NCBI GenBank assembly: GCA_022495005.1
Contig: JAGYXB010000521.1
Coordinates: 62,001 to 126,000, forward strand
Length of the DNA stretch: 64,000 bases
Reading direction: 5' to 3'
Source of the DNA: Rhyacophila brunnea
Taxonomy: Eukaryota; Arthropoda; Insecta; Trichoptera; Rhyacophilidae
Shown: piece by piece, positions 46,525 through 57,876 of the stretch
How the letters are laid out: every line of letters starts with the position of its first letter
Position numbering within the stretch: the stretch's first letter is position 1
Notes under the pieces: model-generated
Database searches by the model: none
Seen by the model: only the letters and a program-made list of their open reading frames with translations
Told to the model about the DNA's origin: nothing
Position numbers and translations under genes: made by a program

Positions 46525-47155
46525 TCAATTCAATTCAATTCATTTATTTTTTTAACATATTTTGGACATTACAAATTATAAGTTTAAGACGTTCACAACA
46601 TGACATTTATAAACAAAGATATATAAATATAACAGTATTACATAAAAAAAGAGATATATCAGTAGATGAATTAGATATGTACAAGGAAGTACACCGGATG
46701 AGTTAAGCAGACCCTATTTTAAGATTTTATAAAACAACATCCACCTAAACTCATTCTCACGTAGGTGGAATATATCAACACCCGAAGCAATTTCGTTTAA
46801 CATAGTTATCACTCTCCCAATTGGCATTACCAGTGGCAGGTTGGTTCTGCACCTTGGGAGAATAAACAACTGGTGGTCTCTATTTCTAAGATAGTTATCA
46901 GGGACACACAGGTCAACACTGCCCAGAATGGCAGAGTTCTCATTTATACCTTGTATAAGTCGAAAAAAATACGTAGCTAAATAAATATTTCTTCTAAATT
47001 GCAGACTGCAGTATGTAAGCATGCCTAAGAGAAAGTCAGTTGGATAAAGCCACGGATAGTATCCATACAACCTCAAGTAAAGGAGTCTCACGAATTTCTT
47101 CTGTACCCTCTCCACCATAAGGCCATACTTCAACTGGTGCGATGCCCAAACAATA
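46525..47155 (-). mobile_element. Jockey-like LINE 3' end, 5'-truncated
   Basis: Contains the C-terminal RT remnant below and a 3' untranslated tail (ATGTTGTGAACGTCTTAAAC, TTATAATTTGTAATGTCCA, AAATAAATGAATTGAATTG) that ends in four AATTG units. The same tail occurs at 24780-24895, 38095-38262 and 63930-64000. No target duplication was settled. Confidence 0.8.
46714..47153 (-). pseudogene. Jockey-like LINE reverse transcriptase C-terminus
   Basis: About 145 codons are open on the minus strand, longer than any other frame here with recognisable content. In order it carries IVWASHQLKYG, ERVQKKFVRLLYLRLYG, YPTDFLLGMLTYCSLQFRR, VPDNYLRNRD and a final RFxxx-like segment. This is the thumb/C-terminal region of jockey/R1-type LINE polymerases common in Lepidoptera. 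An in-frame stop just upstream (about 47155) and loss of the catalytic core mark it as truncated. The annotated methionine would be a TTG codon, so no true start exists. Confidence 0.85.
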
Positions 47156-47572
47156 GATTAGGATCACTGTGTCTAGTTGTGTCTCGTGTGGGTAAGCAAT
47201 CCATGCACTGATTAGCGTGGCATATCATGCTATTGATGACAGGTAGAAGCCAACGGCGTGGTCTCGTGTGGCGATGTTTATCACTCAACCGTTACTATGT
47301 TAAATCGCAGTTGAAAGTCAATTGATAAGTGAAAACCATATTTCAGAAAAGTTGATCAACTCCTAAGTTGAATTGAACTAAGCCCAGCTTCTTTCTAATT
47401 TTGTCGATTCAAGAGTAAAGCATCATTTGTGTCAACTGGTTTACTCAGAGTAACCAATGTGATAACAACTCGCCAATTTATACCATTTTGATTACGACTA
47501 TCGATTCAACATAAATTTATATGAGGGAGCATTCCCTTTAATTTCTTGTTCAACATTTAACAAACAGTTGAA
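47156..47572. other. Unassigned DNA
   Basis: Nothing supported. Confidence 0.5.
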
Positions 47573-47745
47573 CTTTTGTTGTTTTAATTTAATAAAACGC
47601 ATTTTTTTTGTAGTACTTATTCCACTTTTAATCAATATATTAGGACCGATTTCGTCCGCCTCAGAGGAACATTTTCATCTTTATTAGTTATATAGGAATA
47701 AGTACTACAAAAATTGCGTTTTATAAAATTAAAACAACAATACAA
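47573..47745. repeat. Inverted-repeat element, family F, copy 1
   Basis: Arms of about 50 bp (47573-47624 and 47695-47745; GTAGTACTTATTCC facing GGAATAAGTACTAC, TTGTTGTTTTAATTT facing AAATTAAAACAACAA). Between them lies TCGTCCGCCTCAGAGGAACA, also seen in copy 2 at 48782-48995. Confidence 0.8.
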
Positions 47746-47896
47746 TGCAGTTCCACCATGAATTGACAGTTAACAAAATAAAAGAAAAAAACAGTTGAAC
47801 GACAAAAATCGACACGTAAAAACGCTGCATTATGCAGCAATAGTGGATGGCTGAAGACAGATTTTAATTAATACCCGAGCGTTACAGCGTTATTAT
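47746..47896. other. Short spacer
   Basis: Nothing recognised. Confidence 0.5.
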
Positions 47897-48290
47897 AATT
47901 GAAGATCTTGGGATAAAAACATCAAATGTCCACTTTTTTCCATTTTCGTTTTATTGCATTTCTATATTCCCTGTGTATGATTACATACAACTGTGCAAAG
48001 ATATATTTTTAAAAAAAATCATAAGACCCTCAAATCTGCTCTCAAAAATATGCCACTTTTCTAAAAACAGCAATAGTCCAGGCATTTTTGTGTGAAAACA
48101 GCAAAGGTCCAGTAGTTCTACACTTTTATCACCAGGCGGCGTTAGTAATGTTAGTATACATTCCATACAATTTAGTGTCTGAGCTGTCAAATTATCCTTG
48201 ATTCGTTTAATTATTGCTTTTTATAACGTTTTCTTATGATTGTTTTTATATTTTATCATGGATATTACTAGCATAGACATCTGAAACGTC

Positions 48291-48563
48291 TTGAAAGAGA
48301 AAAATGAACAAAACCATGCAACGTTTTTACCAAATAACGGTGACTTTCATTATTGTTCAGTTGGATGCAATAAGGAAAATTCTGGGCCCTTCATTATAAA
48401 ATCTAAAGAGACCGGAGAAAAAGATTTTTTTAATATGAAATATAGGTTAAAACTTTGGCATTTCAGGCTAGTAATAATGTACAAAATAGACCAGGCTAGT
48501 AAGGGAGAAGTGCTTTGCGAACATTTCAGTTTCTCTCTAGGCTGTGGGATAGATTCAATGTAG
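48291..48563 (+). CDS. Unrecognised 90-codon frame inside the transposon
   Basis: The product begins MKEKNEQNHATFLPNN and contains FHYCSVGCNKENSGPFIIKS. It resembles no family I can name. It has Cys and His residues (HYCSVGC) that might belong to a small zinc-binding motif of a THAP- or BED-like transposase N-terminus, but the spacing is not convincing. An overlapping minus-strand frame (48350-48583) is equally long, which lowers confidence that either is real. If it is a gene it would be an exon or remnant of this element's transposase. Confidence 0.25.
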   Translation: MKEKNEQNHATFLPNNGDFHYCSVGCNKENSGPFIIKSKETGEKDFFNMKYRLKLWHFRLVIMYKIDQASKGEVLCEHFSFSLGCGIDSM

Positions 48564-48781
48564 TGAATAAAAATCAAATGCAAGTCACGATTGCATTTAA
48601 AACAACATAATGGTGGATTAGTTCCATTGAAAGGAGCTAAATAAAAAAATATTTTAAAATTAGCTAAATATTTACAAAACCCAATAAATGTATCGTTTAA
48701 TTTGCAGTGAAGGTGTCAGACGAGGCTAATCGGTTTTCATTTTTCGTGTTAACTATCAATCCATGGTGGAAATCCATTGTT

Positions 48782-48995
48782 TTAATGATTTAATTTAATA
48801 AAACACATTTTTTTAGTACTTTTTCCACTTTTCATAAAGAAATCTGGATAGGTTTCGCCCGCCTTAGAGAGACATTTTCAACTGTTGAAAACAGTTGGCA
48901 GAAAAACAGAGGCGGACAAAGCCGGTCCAGATTTATTTATTAAAAGTGGAATAAGTAGGTACTAAAAATGTGTTTTATTAAATTAAATCAATAAT
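48782..48995. repeat. Inverted-repeat element, family F, copy 2
   Basis: Arms with ATTTAATTTAATAAAACACA facing TGTGTTTTATTAAATTAAAT surround two inward-facing copies of a GGCGGGCGAAACC / GGCGGACAAAGCC segment (about 48858 and 48920). Compared with copy 1 both halves are kept more fully. Confidence 0.8.
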
Positions 48996-49491
48996 AATAA
49001 TATGAAGCTAATCAGTATTAACCCGCACATGATTAAAACATTTTTTCAAATATTTAATTCTTGATTTTTTAGAAACATTGAAGTCGTTTGTTAATAGATA
49101 AATAATATGTCCAAACCTTATTAAAAGTTGTATTATGATTTAAAAATAACAGAAATATATATTCTTTATTTTATTTAATAAAATTATAGTTTTAGTCGTA
49201 CTATTTACATTTCGATCTTTTCAATTTTGCAATAAAAACAACAAATGTCCAAAAATTGTGTAAAAACAGCAAATGTCACACTCATTCTTTTTTAAATATC
49301 TATTTAACCAAAATAAATTTAATATTTTTTTTACATTCATATAGTGCATATACAATTTCTCTATAATTTCTAATTGTCAAATTAATAAAAAAAAAATTCA
49401 CAACCAAGATATTATGTTTTTACCCTCTCCTGAAAAAAAAGTGTTTTGTGACATTTGCTGTTTTTATGCCAAGATCTTCAATTAATAGTAG

Positions 49492-51999
49492 AACAACTTT
49501 TAAATTGCGCAGATTACGATTTTTTCTAATGCGCACGAATTACAAAGGGTGAATTTAATTCTTGTAACCATTATATTATTTCCAACTGCTCTTACATAAA
49601 GCATATTGCATCGTTTTCTCTCTCTCGGCATCGCTCTAACTTTTATAACTCAGAAATAAGTAGGTTGTGTTTGGTTTTGTATTTTTTTTATTTTAGGAAC
49701 TAATCACAGTCGTTAGTGTTGAATTTTTTCTGTCATTGATAGATCGAATCAAATCGTGTTTATTATTGCCAATTGAATACCACTTTTAATTGTTTCACTA
49801 CAAATTAAATTACGGACCGTTTTTCAGAGTTTTTTTAGACGATAAGAAATATGTACATTGTAGGTACTGTATATCTTCCAAAATAAGTTATATAGATAAA
49901 AATTACAAAACCGAAATAATTGTATTTTGTGAAAAAATAATTTAGCCATTTTTAATCGTTTTCTACCACATTCTATTTGACGTGGCAAGTTCCGTTGGTT
50001 GGTAGGTATATTAAAATTTTAGAATTCTAATAAACTTATCAATGTTAGCCATAGAAAACCGCGAATGAACCATACGTCTGAAGAAACATATTAGTTTTTT
50101 TTTAATCAGTGTGAATTTAATCCAATGCAAATAGCTTACAAGTATTATTATATGTATCTAAAAATACGTTCGTTAATACTACACAACTTACTCTCTACTC
50201 TGTGGAGACATATAAAATGTTAATTTACTTTAATGTTAGAATTCCGTGAAAGCGAGTTGGGTTGAAACAAAATTGTTTGTCTCTTATGAACATTTTTGTA
50301 AAACTAGAATAGACATTTGGAAATGTTGTTGAAGGTCACCATTTTATGGATGTGGTACACACAAGTTTGGATGTTGACGTTGGAGGAGTGAAGAACTGAG
50401 GATGATGTAGTTTGATTATTTATTTGCGGTTTGACAGAAGTCCAGTGCTACAATAGTAAAAGATAATAACGAGGTAATTATAATAATATAGTGACGGTTC
50501 TCTAGCAAGATACAATGTGGAATGATTTTACTAAGTGAGAAGATTGAGTGAGAATATCGAGTGAGATATTTTTTTGATCGTTCTAGCCTTTTTATTTAAC
50601 CCAACACAGTTAAAATAAAATCACAAGTCTCTCAGGCTTTTAGTGAGAAAAACATTTAATATGTTGTTATTGAGGTGAAAAGGTCCTCACTTGCAAGATG
50701 TAATTTGACTGTGTGAATTTTGTATTCAAAAGATCATGATATATAATGAACAACTTATTTTTTGACTTTCTTATCGAGTCACTGTTATTTAAAACTGCTG
50801 ACGGCCTGTGAATTGTTAAATAAATAAATAACAATTAAATAAATGATATTAATTTGAAAACTAGGTCACATGGATCCGTTGACAGCCACAGACATATACT
50901 AATACAAATGTTATTATTATTACGTATAACTAATTCAGTACTGTTCCATTAGATATGTTCGGTTAGGTTAGGTTAGGTTAGGTTAGGTTAGGTTAGGTTT
51001 TTTATCTAGTATCCTCAGTTTTAATGTAGATATTAACCAAAAACCTATTTATAAAAGTCTTAAAAACATTCGTAACTCAACGAAAGATTGGCTATTGACC
51101 TATTCCAGAAAAACATTGAAAAAATAATATTAAGTAAACAATATTTTTTTGTTATTTTCAATCTCATAGTCTATTGTAATTCTAAAGTAGATTATCTAAC
51201 ATTGTTGATACGTACATAACGATATTGGAACAAAGGGAAAATTTCCATTACGTAATGTTATTTTTCTCTTTCGCATAAATCCTAATCAAACAATGGGACC
51301 GTTTCTGTTGATTGATTTATTTTGTGGGACGCAACAAACAGTGAGTCTTATTTGACCAAAAAATGTATCACTTATAAAAAAATGTTCTCGAAACACGTGC
51401 GGCAAAATTTTTGCCTCGGCCAATCTGTGTAACACGAATCATTCTAATCAATTTAGAGTTAAATATTTGAATTGACAAGTTGAAACTGCGAAGGGCTGGC
51501 TGTAGGTTGGGTGAAATTTATAATAGTTTACAAGTCACGTATTAGACAATTCTCAAATTAGGTATCTGTTACTGTTTCTAGTTTTGGAGTTTGCCATTAC
51601 ACGCTCCCAGGCCTTGTCTCGGTAGAGGTATTGGTAATTGAATTGTTTCACAACTGAACGGCAATACTAGTAGCGAAATTGGAGGCGCCTCAGGGAAAAC
51701 TGGGTAAATTCTACACGAAGCATGTTTTCATAACTCGTTACTGTTTTTTATGTTTAATAAAGGTCTACCACACATTCCTAGACTTATTATAATATTCATC
51801 TCAAAAAATATAACTACAATGAAATTATTATAATAGTTCTAATAACGTACGAACACAAAAAATAACAATAATTAATAAAGAAAACAATTTACATAATATT
51901 AACTCGAAAGTTCTCTGTAAGTAAATTCAAAATTAATATTCAACTAGTTGGAAATCACATTAAAAAGACAACACGTTTAAATTATTTAAAAAAAAAACT
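49492..51999. other. Unassigned AT-rich DNA
   Basis: Apart from the TTAGG tract at 50961-50999 I see no gene or element. Confidence 0.5.
50961..50999. repeat. Interstitial telomere-type repeat (TTAGG)n
   Basis: Nearly eight perfect units of GGTTA, the TTAGG telomere repeat of most insects. No other telomere features surround it. Confidence 0.95.
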
Positions 52000-52260
52000 A
52001 TTTCTTTTATTCAACGAATATTTTAAAATGTAACATTCTTTATATTGAACATTGACATAATTTGAAAACATGTCAGATATATACCTACTTGATTTTTTTT
52101 TCAAATACAACGCCCAACGGGACTAGAACCTGTTACAACTGGATTCTCGCTAATATGCTTTACCAATAATTAAGCTACGGGCATCCTATCTAATTACGAC
52201 GAAATTGGCTAATAGTTTTTATATGAAATGCTTATCAAATAGCGTTAAATTTGGCTATTG
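52000..52260 (-). mobile_element. SINE S3, copy 5
   Basis: Minus-strand copy with the 3' end at the left (TTATTCAACGAATATTTTAA). The complement of the B box region (CCCAACGGGACTAGAACCTG, about 52112) comes next, then the complement of the upstream block (GACGAAATTGGCTAATAGTT). The tRNA-like part has diverged. Confidence 0.7.
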
Positions 52261-52513
52261 ACATAATATATTATACAATTTTACACGTACCTACTTACTA
52301 AAAAATAAAATCTACAATGCTACAATCGAAAATCTATAACTGGATTCGCGCCAATATGCTTTACCAATAATTAAGCCATGGACATCTTATCTAATCACGA
52401 CGAAATTCGCTAATAGTTTTTATATGAAATGCTTATCAAATTGCGTTAAATTTGGCTATTGACATACTATATTATACAATTTTACATACACTAAAAAATA
52501 AAATCTACAATGC
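52137..52513. repeat. Tandem duplication of the 5' half of SINE S3 and its flank
   Basis: 52137-52320 and 52338-52513 repeat each other almost base for base (AACTGGATTC, TGCTTTACCAATAATTAAGC, and AAAAAATAAAATCTACAATG at the end). The second copy lacks about 8 bp (ACGTACCTACTT reduced). The duplicated unit includes non-SINE flank, so it arose by segmental duplication, not a second insertion. Confidence 0.85.
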
Positions 52514-53754
52514 ACACGTGTCGTGTGTTCAGTTTAATTTTTTAAAACATTATTTTGAATTCGGTGACGGATGAAAAAAAATAAATGAATATAACGTTGC
52601 TGTCATTCATTCATTACGCACTGAAAAATAGGTATTAATTAAATTATACGTGCATATTATAGGTATTATGTTGTGGTGTAGTTTTAAAAAATTGCTGGAC
52701 ATTTTGCAGAGACAAAACGTTTGTAGCTTTGACAATGGTGTGATAACCGAAATAGCTGTCGAGTAATACACCAACATGTACAATTAATTAATATAATTAA
52801 TTATATTATAACATTATAAAATATAATTTTGCTCAATAAATGCTCAATTAATGTTAAAATTTATTTTATCCAATATTAGGAAGCAATATATAAGCCACAG
52901 ATCAAAATAATATAAATTCGAAAATTAGCAACTGGCTTTATCAGTCATGAGCAAATATAAATTTAGCTTACGGTTAGTTTTATATAGAATAACCGGTTAG
53001 TGTAATAATTATTTTGGTAGGCTGGCAGAGACTAATTGCTAATTAGATGTCAGTAAAACTCCATGGGTCTATATATTATTATAGCAAACAACACCACTGG
53101 GTGCCTATTTACAATTATTTTACCAAAGTTTGTATATATCTGCAGATGACATGTACTTTTTGATATACGATGTAAACTAAATAACAATATATTCGTTCAA
53201 TTTTCTATGTGTTTACAATACTTACTTATTACTAAACCTCTTCTTTTGGAATAGTACAAAACTCTCATCAATTAGAAATTCTTACTTACTTAGGAACACA
53301 TTTTATTGATACGTATATAAAATGATTTCGAGATTTTTTTTAAAATTCTTGATTTATAACACACCAGAGGTATATTTTTCCATTGGTATGCGATGTTTTT
53401 AAACTTTTTCATCTTGCGGCACCCTTTCTGTCTATTTTTTAAGGCGTCCTAAAAAAATCAATCAGCCTGCTCTTTTCCGTGTAGTTTTTCAAAACTTGTA
53501 ATTAAACTAAGACACCTAGTAATACACCTAAACTAAGTGCCGCTACATACTAGATGACAGTCTCAAATTTTACCTCAACTCCTTAGGTAACTACTTCTAC
53601 ACGTAAAGATTTCTATATTCTGACATACACATTTACAGATTGTCAGCGATATTTTTTTTAAATCCATAGAATCTACTGTAAACAAATTGATTATATGCAT
53701 TCATTCCTTAATTTGTAGCTATACCACAAAACAGATAATAAATAGAATACCGAT
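52514..53754. other. Unassigned AT-rich DNA
   Basis: Nothing supported. Confidence 0.5.
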
Positions 53755-54060
53755 AGGCTTTATTCAATACGCCGCATGTTGATGTAGTGTTTTGAATGTG
53801 TGAGTGTCCTACGAAAAATGAAGCACGCATTATGCACGTGCAATAGTGTGTGTAATATACCAACGTTAAATGAGATTAAATGCATAAACCGAGAGCAGTT
53901 TTCAGTATTCGACGTAAAACGTATTCTTGACACATGTGTAAGTTTAATCCGGATTCTTCTTTACTCGAGTCGGTAACCTGCTATCGCCTTACCCGTTATG
54001 TATTTCAGTTCTCATTATTTCTGAGTTTTCTGGGCTACACAGATAGTACTTGACCTCCTA
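53755..54060 (-). repeat. M3 repeat, copy 2 (uninterrupted)
   Basis: Aligned in reverse with 33955-34141 plus 34494-34575. This copy lacks the SINE and so shows the empty site. Class unknown, no termini determined. Confidence 0.65.
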
Positions 54061-54514
54061 GTCACACGAAATTTAACAGCAGCTACCATATAATATCGAC
54101 TCTAGAAAGGAAAAAAGGCACAACTCTCATTTTCTCAAAATAGGTTTTATTGGATAATAACGTTATACATGACTAAACACACGTTGTGTCCAAAGGGTGT
54201 AAGCTGCAAATCTCGATTTATTATCTATATTTAGCTGACAATTTAAAAAAAAAAAAAAGGATGTGAAGTGGGGAAAACGACTTGACCATCATTTTTATTA
54301 GGTTTTCTTTAATTAACTCAATAAATAATATCAGATTAGGTATATCAAAACTAAATTATTAATTATTATGCACTTCAAGGCTATGTATATTTTGTATTTT
54401 AACTTTGACCGAAAACCAACACAAAAACGTTTTTGTCCCTCCTGTAAAATTTTATGTCTGTGGATTACTTTTTTCTTTCTACAGCCGATATATTCTTTTT
54501 AACACTACAACAGA
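54061..54514. other. Unassigned AT-rich DNA
   Basis: Nothing supported. Confidence 0.5.
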
Positions 54515-54680
54515 CCATAAGGCCTATTGACAGTAGTATAGTTAGCAATAGAAGTCAAACAATAACAAACACTCAGGTTTTGAGAAAATCACATAAATAT
54601 ATTGTGACCTCATCGGGAATCGAACCCGGAACCCCCGGGTGAAAATAGAGCACCTTTCTCACTCGTCTATGAAGGAATTT
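54515..54680 (-). mobile_element. tRNA-derived SINE, family S1, copy 1
   Basis: GGGAATCGAACCCGGAACCC (54615) is the complement of a B box. The body AACACTCAGGTTTTGAGAAA and CACATAAATATATTGTGACC matches 59225-59290. The A-box region is diverged. The 62-codon frame at 54454-54642 is a by-product. Confidence 0.75.
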
Positions 54681-55499
54681 CTCTCAGATTGTGAATTCAT
54701 AGGCAAGTCGTATATCTTTGGACGCTTTTACCTTTGGACGTCACTAACTATTACAATACGCAACCTAAAAATCCCACAAAAATACGTATGCATTCTATTT
54801 TTATGACCTGTTTATCTACTCGAGTTCAAATATCTACCTTTTCTATATTAATAAATATTTTAATCACCTTTTAAAAGTTTACCAATGTATAATAGTTTAT
54901 AAATATAGTGTGATTTTATATTATTCATTCGTTTTTTGGCACCTTTCACCTATTTTAATAATTAGCGTGTCCAAAAGTACATGCATGGATTGTACCTATT
55001 GACGAAAGCCTCATTTTCAGAAAAAAAAAATATGTTAAACTAAAGAGTAGGATGATGTTTTAATTAATTAAAAATATGAAATTTAGAAACAACTGATTGG
55101 GAAACATAGATACAAAAGCATTTTTCTTCTATCATGTTTCGCTGTCTAAAGGTACATGACTTTCCCCTACATACTTCTAAATATTAGCTTCATAAAAGTA
55201 TTTTCGAAATCAGAATATTTTTATATTGTGAGTGGAAGCATTGTAAATAGAAAACTGGTGCAAAAATGGGGTATATTATTAATTGTAATCATTTATTAGT
55301 GGGTTAGCTAGAATTATTCTACTCAGGAATTATTATTCAAATATTCTGCGACGCCCCAGGACGTCATGATACACATTTTTAATACCACTGAAGCTGTATA
55401 TGATTGAAATTCATTTCAGTAATTTCAATAACAACCATAATTAGGTTATGTTTAATAGAATTATGTTAAAAAAAATATTATATTAGAATTCTGATATTA
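54681..55499. other. Unassigned AT-rich DNA
   Basis: Nothing supported. Confidence 0.5.
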
Positions 55500-55730
55500 T
55501 TTAATACCCATAATTTGAAAACATCTCATGCATATACACACTAGAAAAAATCATTTTGTCGAGAAAAATACGACACCCGACGGGATTTGAACCTGTATCT
55601 GCTGAATTCGCGCCAGTATGTTTTTTTAGTTAAACTACGGGCATCTTAGTTAATTACGACAATTTTAACTAGTAGTTGTTACATGAAATACTTATCAAAT
55701 TGCGTTATAATTTTGGTTATCGGTTTTAGT
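55500..55730 (-). mobile_element. SINE S3, copy 6
   Basis: Complement of the B box segment (GACACCCGACGGGATTTGAAC, about 55573) plus the upstream block (TAATTACGACAATTTTAACT, then ATACTTATCAAATTGCGTTA). The tail near 55505-55530 is ACATAATTTTGAAAA-like. Rather diverged. Confidence 0.7.
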
Positions 55731-55926
55731 GTATTGAATTAAATTTTTTTTTCTACAAAATGATTTTTTCTAGTGTGTTACAGAATGTTACATTAAATAT
55801 TATTTAATATCGTCAACAAAATATTGATTATATATAATATATGAAAATCTATCGATATAATATGCAAGCTTTTCAGTGTTCTTGTTTCCATATTACCTTA
55901 TACTGCCTACTGATATTACTTACTTG

Positions 55927-55930
<4 letters not shown>

Positions 55931-55972
<42 letters not shown>
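55931..55972. repeat. (TA)n microsatellite
   Basis: About 20 consecutive TA units, the longest simple repeat in the window. Confidence 0.95.
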
Positions 55973-55976
<4 letters not shown>

Positions 55977-57330
55977 TTTGTGTTCAACTTAAGAATATGT
56001 TCCCAATATAACTTTTGTACACTTTTCAGTATTAGAAGAGGTTTTTTTCTTCTCTTCGCAATTTCGGACACACCTGCCGGAAAACTCCCGAGAGATAATT
56101 TCGACTAGACAAAGAACCCTGGAGATGAAAACTTTCACAATTTTCACCTAGTATCTACCAAACAGAAGATAGTACTTACATAACATTACATGTACAACAA
56201 ACGATCACACTAACTCACGTTTAAAATTATTAAAGTTATATTATACAATAATAGCATTATACTCGTAGCATATAGATTGTTTATTGACGTGTAAATAAAT
56301 ATTACTTATGGATTTATCATTTAATATGTATTTATGTACTTACTAAAAATTATTTGAAAAAAATCAATGCTATAATATAATAATCTACCTACTGACATGC
56401 ATTAGATTGAATCCTATTGGAGACTAAACCTTAATCGACTTTTGATAGACTTATAACTAGGAGTTAGCAGAAATTTAGTTATATCCAATTTTAAACTGTA
56501 TTTTTCTGGTTTGGTTAATAAATTAGTTGTTAGAATCTTCACAAAGATTACCTACCGAAAATAAGTAAGCCAAATTTCGAGACGGCAAGCTTCTACCTCC
56601 TTTCATATGCTGCTATCGGCTAATTTGTATTGATGTTGTGGACAACCTAACGCAAATGGATGGGCAGTTGATTATATTCTCTACACTGTTTGATTTTTAA
56701 CTCATTACACTGTACTTTGTAATGTATTTATGCCCGTCCTATTACAATCTATTGAAAAGCGCAGCTACCATTGTTCCCTGTAAGGTGTATGCGTGTGCGC
56801 GCGCATACCTACCAAAAGGTGTCCGCACACATGTTTTCATCCCCCGCACAGTCCTCACATAAAAATATTGTAAAAGTTGTAAAGTTACCTTTGCCAGATT
56901 TTAGGTTTGCTCGAATGCACGAAACCATCACATGCACAATTCTTCGACTCGCTTCTCGGAAAGCGAAGGTCAAGTGCGACTAACGCGAGCACGCAAGTGA
57001 AATTTTACATCAAGCGGGATCACTATATCCGTCCTGTTCTATCGCGTGCCAAAGTATACGAAAAGAAGATACGTATTTTAGTGTTTATCAATGACCACCT
57101 ATGTGCCGAGTCCTCAACATTTCTTAGTCTTTGACATATTTCAACTTGTAAGAAACATTGTCAGTACATTTTCATAGTAGTCTTTAATGTGAAAACATCA
57201 CAGTTCTTACAATATTTTTTAAACAGTAAAAAAAATATCGTTGTTAGTGTTATTGTTATATAAAATAACTGAAATTAACAAATACCTTAAAAATATAAGT
57301 TTTAATGAAAAATTGTATGTGTGTGTTTAT
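55973..57330. other. Unassigned DNA with GC-richer patch
   Basis: A balanced-composition stretch at about 56760-57060, with an alternating GTGTGCGCGCGCATA tract (56793-56807), carries two overlapping plus-strand frames (56771-56983, 56907-57134). Neither is recognised. No repeat relatives found. Confidence 0.4.
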
Positions 57331-57342
57331 GGGGGGGGGGGT
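57331..57342. repeat. Poly(G) run
   Basis: An uninterrupted run of about 11-12 G in very AT-rich DNA; may also be prone to sequencing error. Confidence 0.85.
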
Positions 57343-57481
57343 TAGCGAACCGGGTTACCGCCCGTCACTGACGGGTGACACCAACCCTAATTACGCCACT
57401 ACTCAGATGCGTTGATGATCCACTCACACACAATAAAAAAATAGCGGGAACATTAGCAGCCACTACAGAATATCGGGTCTA

Positions 57482-57876
57482 GGACGATTTGGCACAGCGA
57501 CAACTGGACGCCACGGATTTCGAAAATAAATTGACGTTAGGTACTTATAGGTACTTTAAAAAAAATATTTAATATTATTATTTATATTTAAATGATTATA
57601 TTATGATTTAATAGTTGGTGAGAATATAAATATGCAGACGTAAATAATGATTTAACCGTGCATATGTTTAAGTTCCAACGAAAAAAGAGTTTTTTATTTA
57701 ATATAAAGCCTTAGGCATGGTAATTCTCAATCCGGAATAAAGAATACATTATGTTAAGAGTCAAATGTATTAAAACTACTAAGTAATAGATAGAAACTGA
57801 TTAAAATACCTCGTCTACGTTCTGTATACGTGTATACGACAGTGCGGCGTCCAATTGTCCGGAGTCCAGTCGTCCC
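57482..57876. repeat. Inverted pair of GGACGA...TGGACGCC repeats
   Basis: Left 57482-57513 (GGACGATTTGGCACAGCGAC, AACTGGACGCC) and the complement of right 57846-57876 (GGACGACTGGACTCCGGACA, ATTGGACGCC) are diverged inverted repeats about 330 bp apart. They could be ends of a small DNA element; the interior is AT-rich and non-coding. Confidence 0.45.

Larger units (their letters stand above)
47897..49491. mobile_element. DNA transposon with about 38-bp TIRs and subterminal repeats
   Basis: Left TIR TAATTGAAGATCTTGGGATA and right TIR (reverse) TAATTGAAGATCTTGGCATA continue as AAAACATCAAATGTCC and AAAACAGCAAATGTCA. The unit AAAACAGCAAATGTCC recurs in diverged form at about 47918, 48066, 48096, 49231 and 49262, plus inverted at 49451. 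Clusters of transposase-binding repeats near both ends are known from several DNA transposon groups. The boundary is TA or slightly inside; superfamily unassigned. The family F palindrome at 48782-48995 is nested inside. Confidence 0.75.

Noticed and set aside
51361..51720. A possible exon in the less AT-rich stretch
   Set aside because: No open frame of useful length or splice-site pair is visible.
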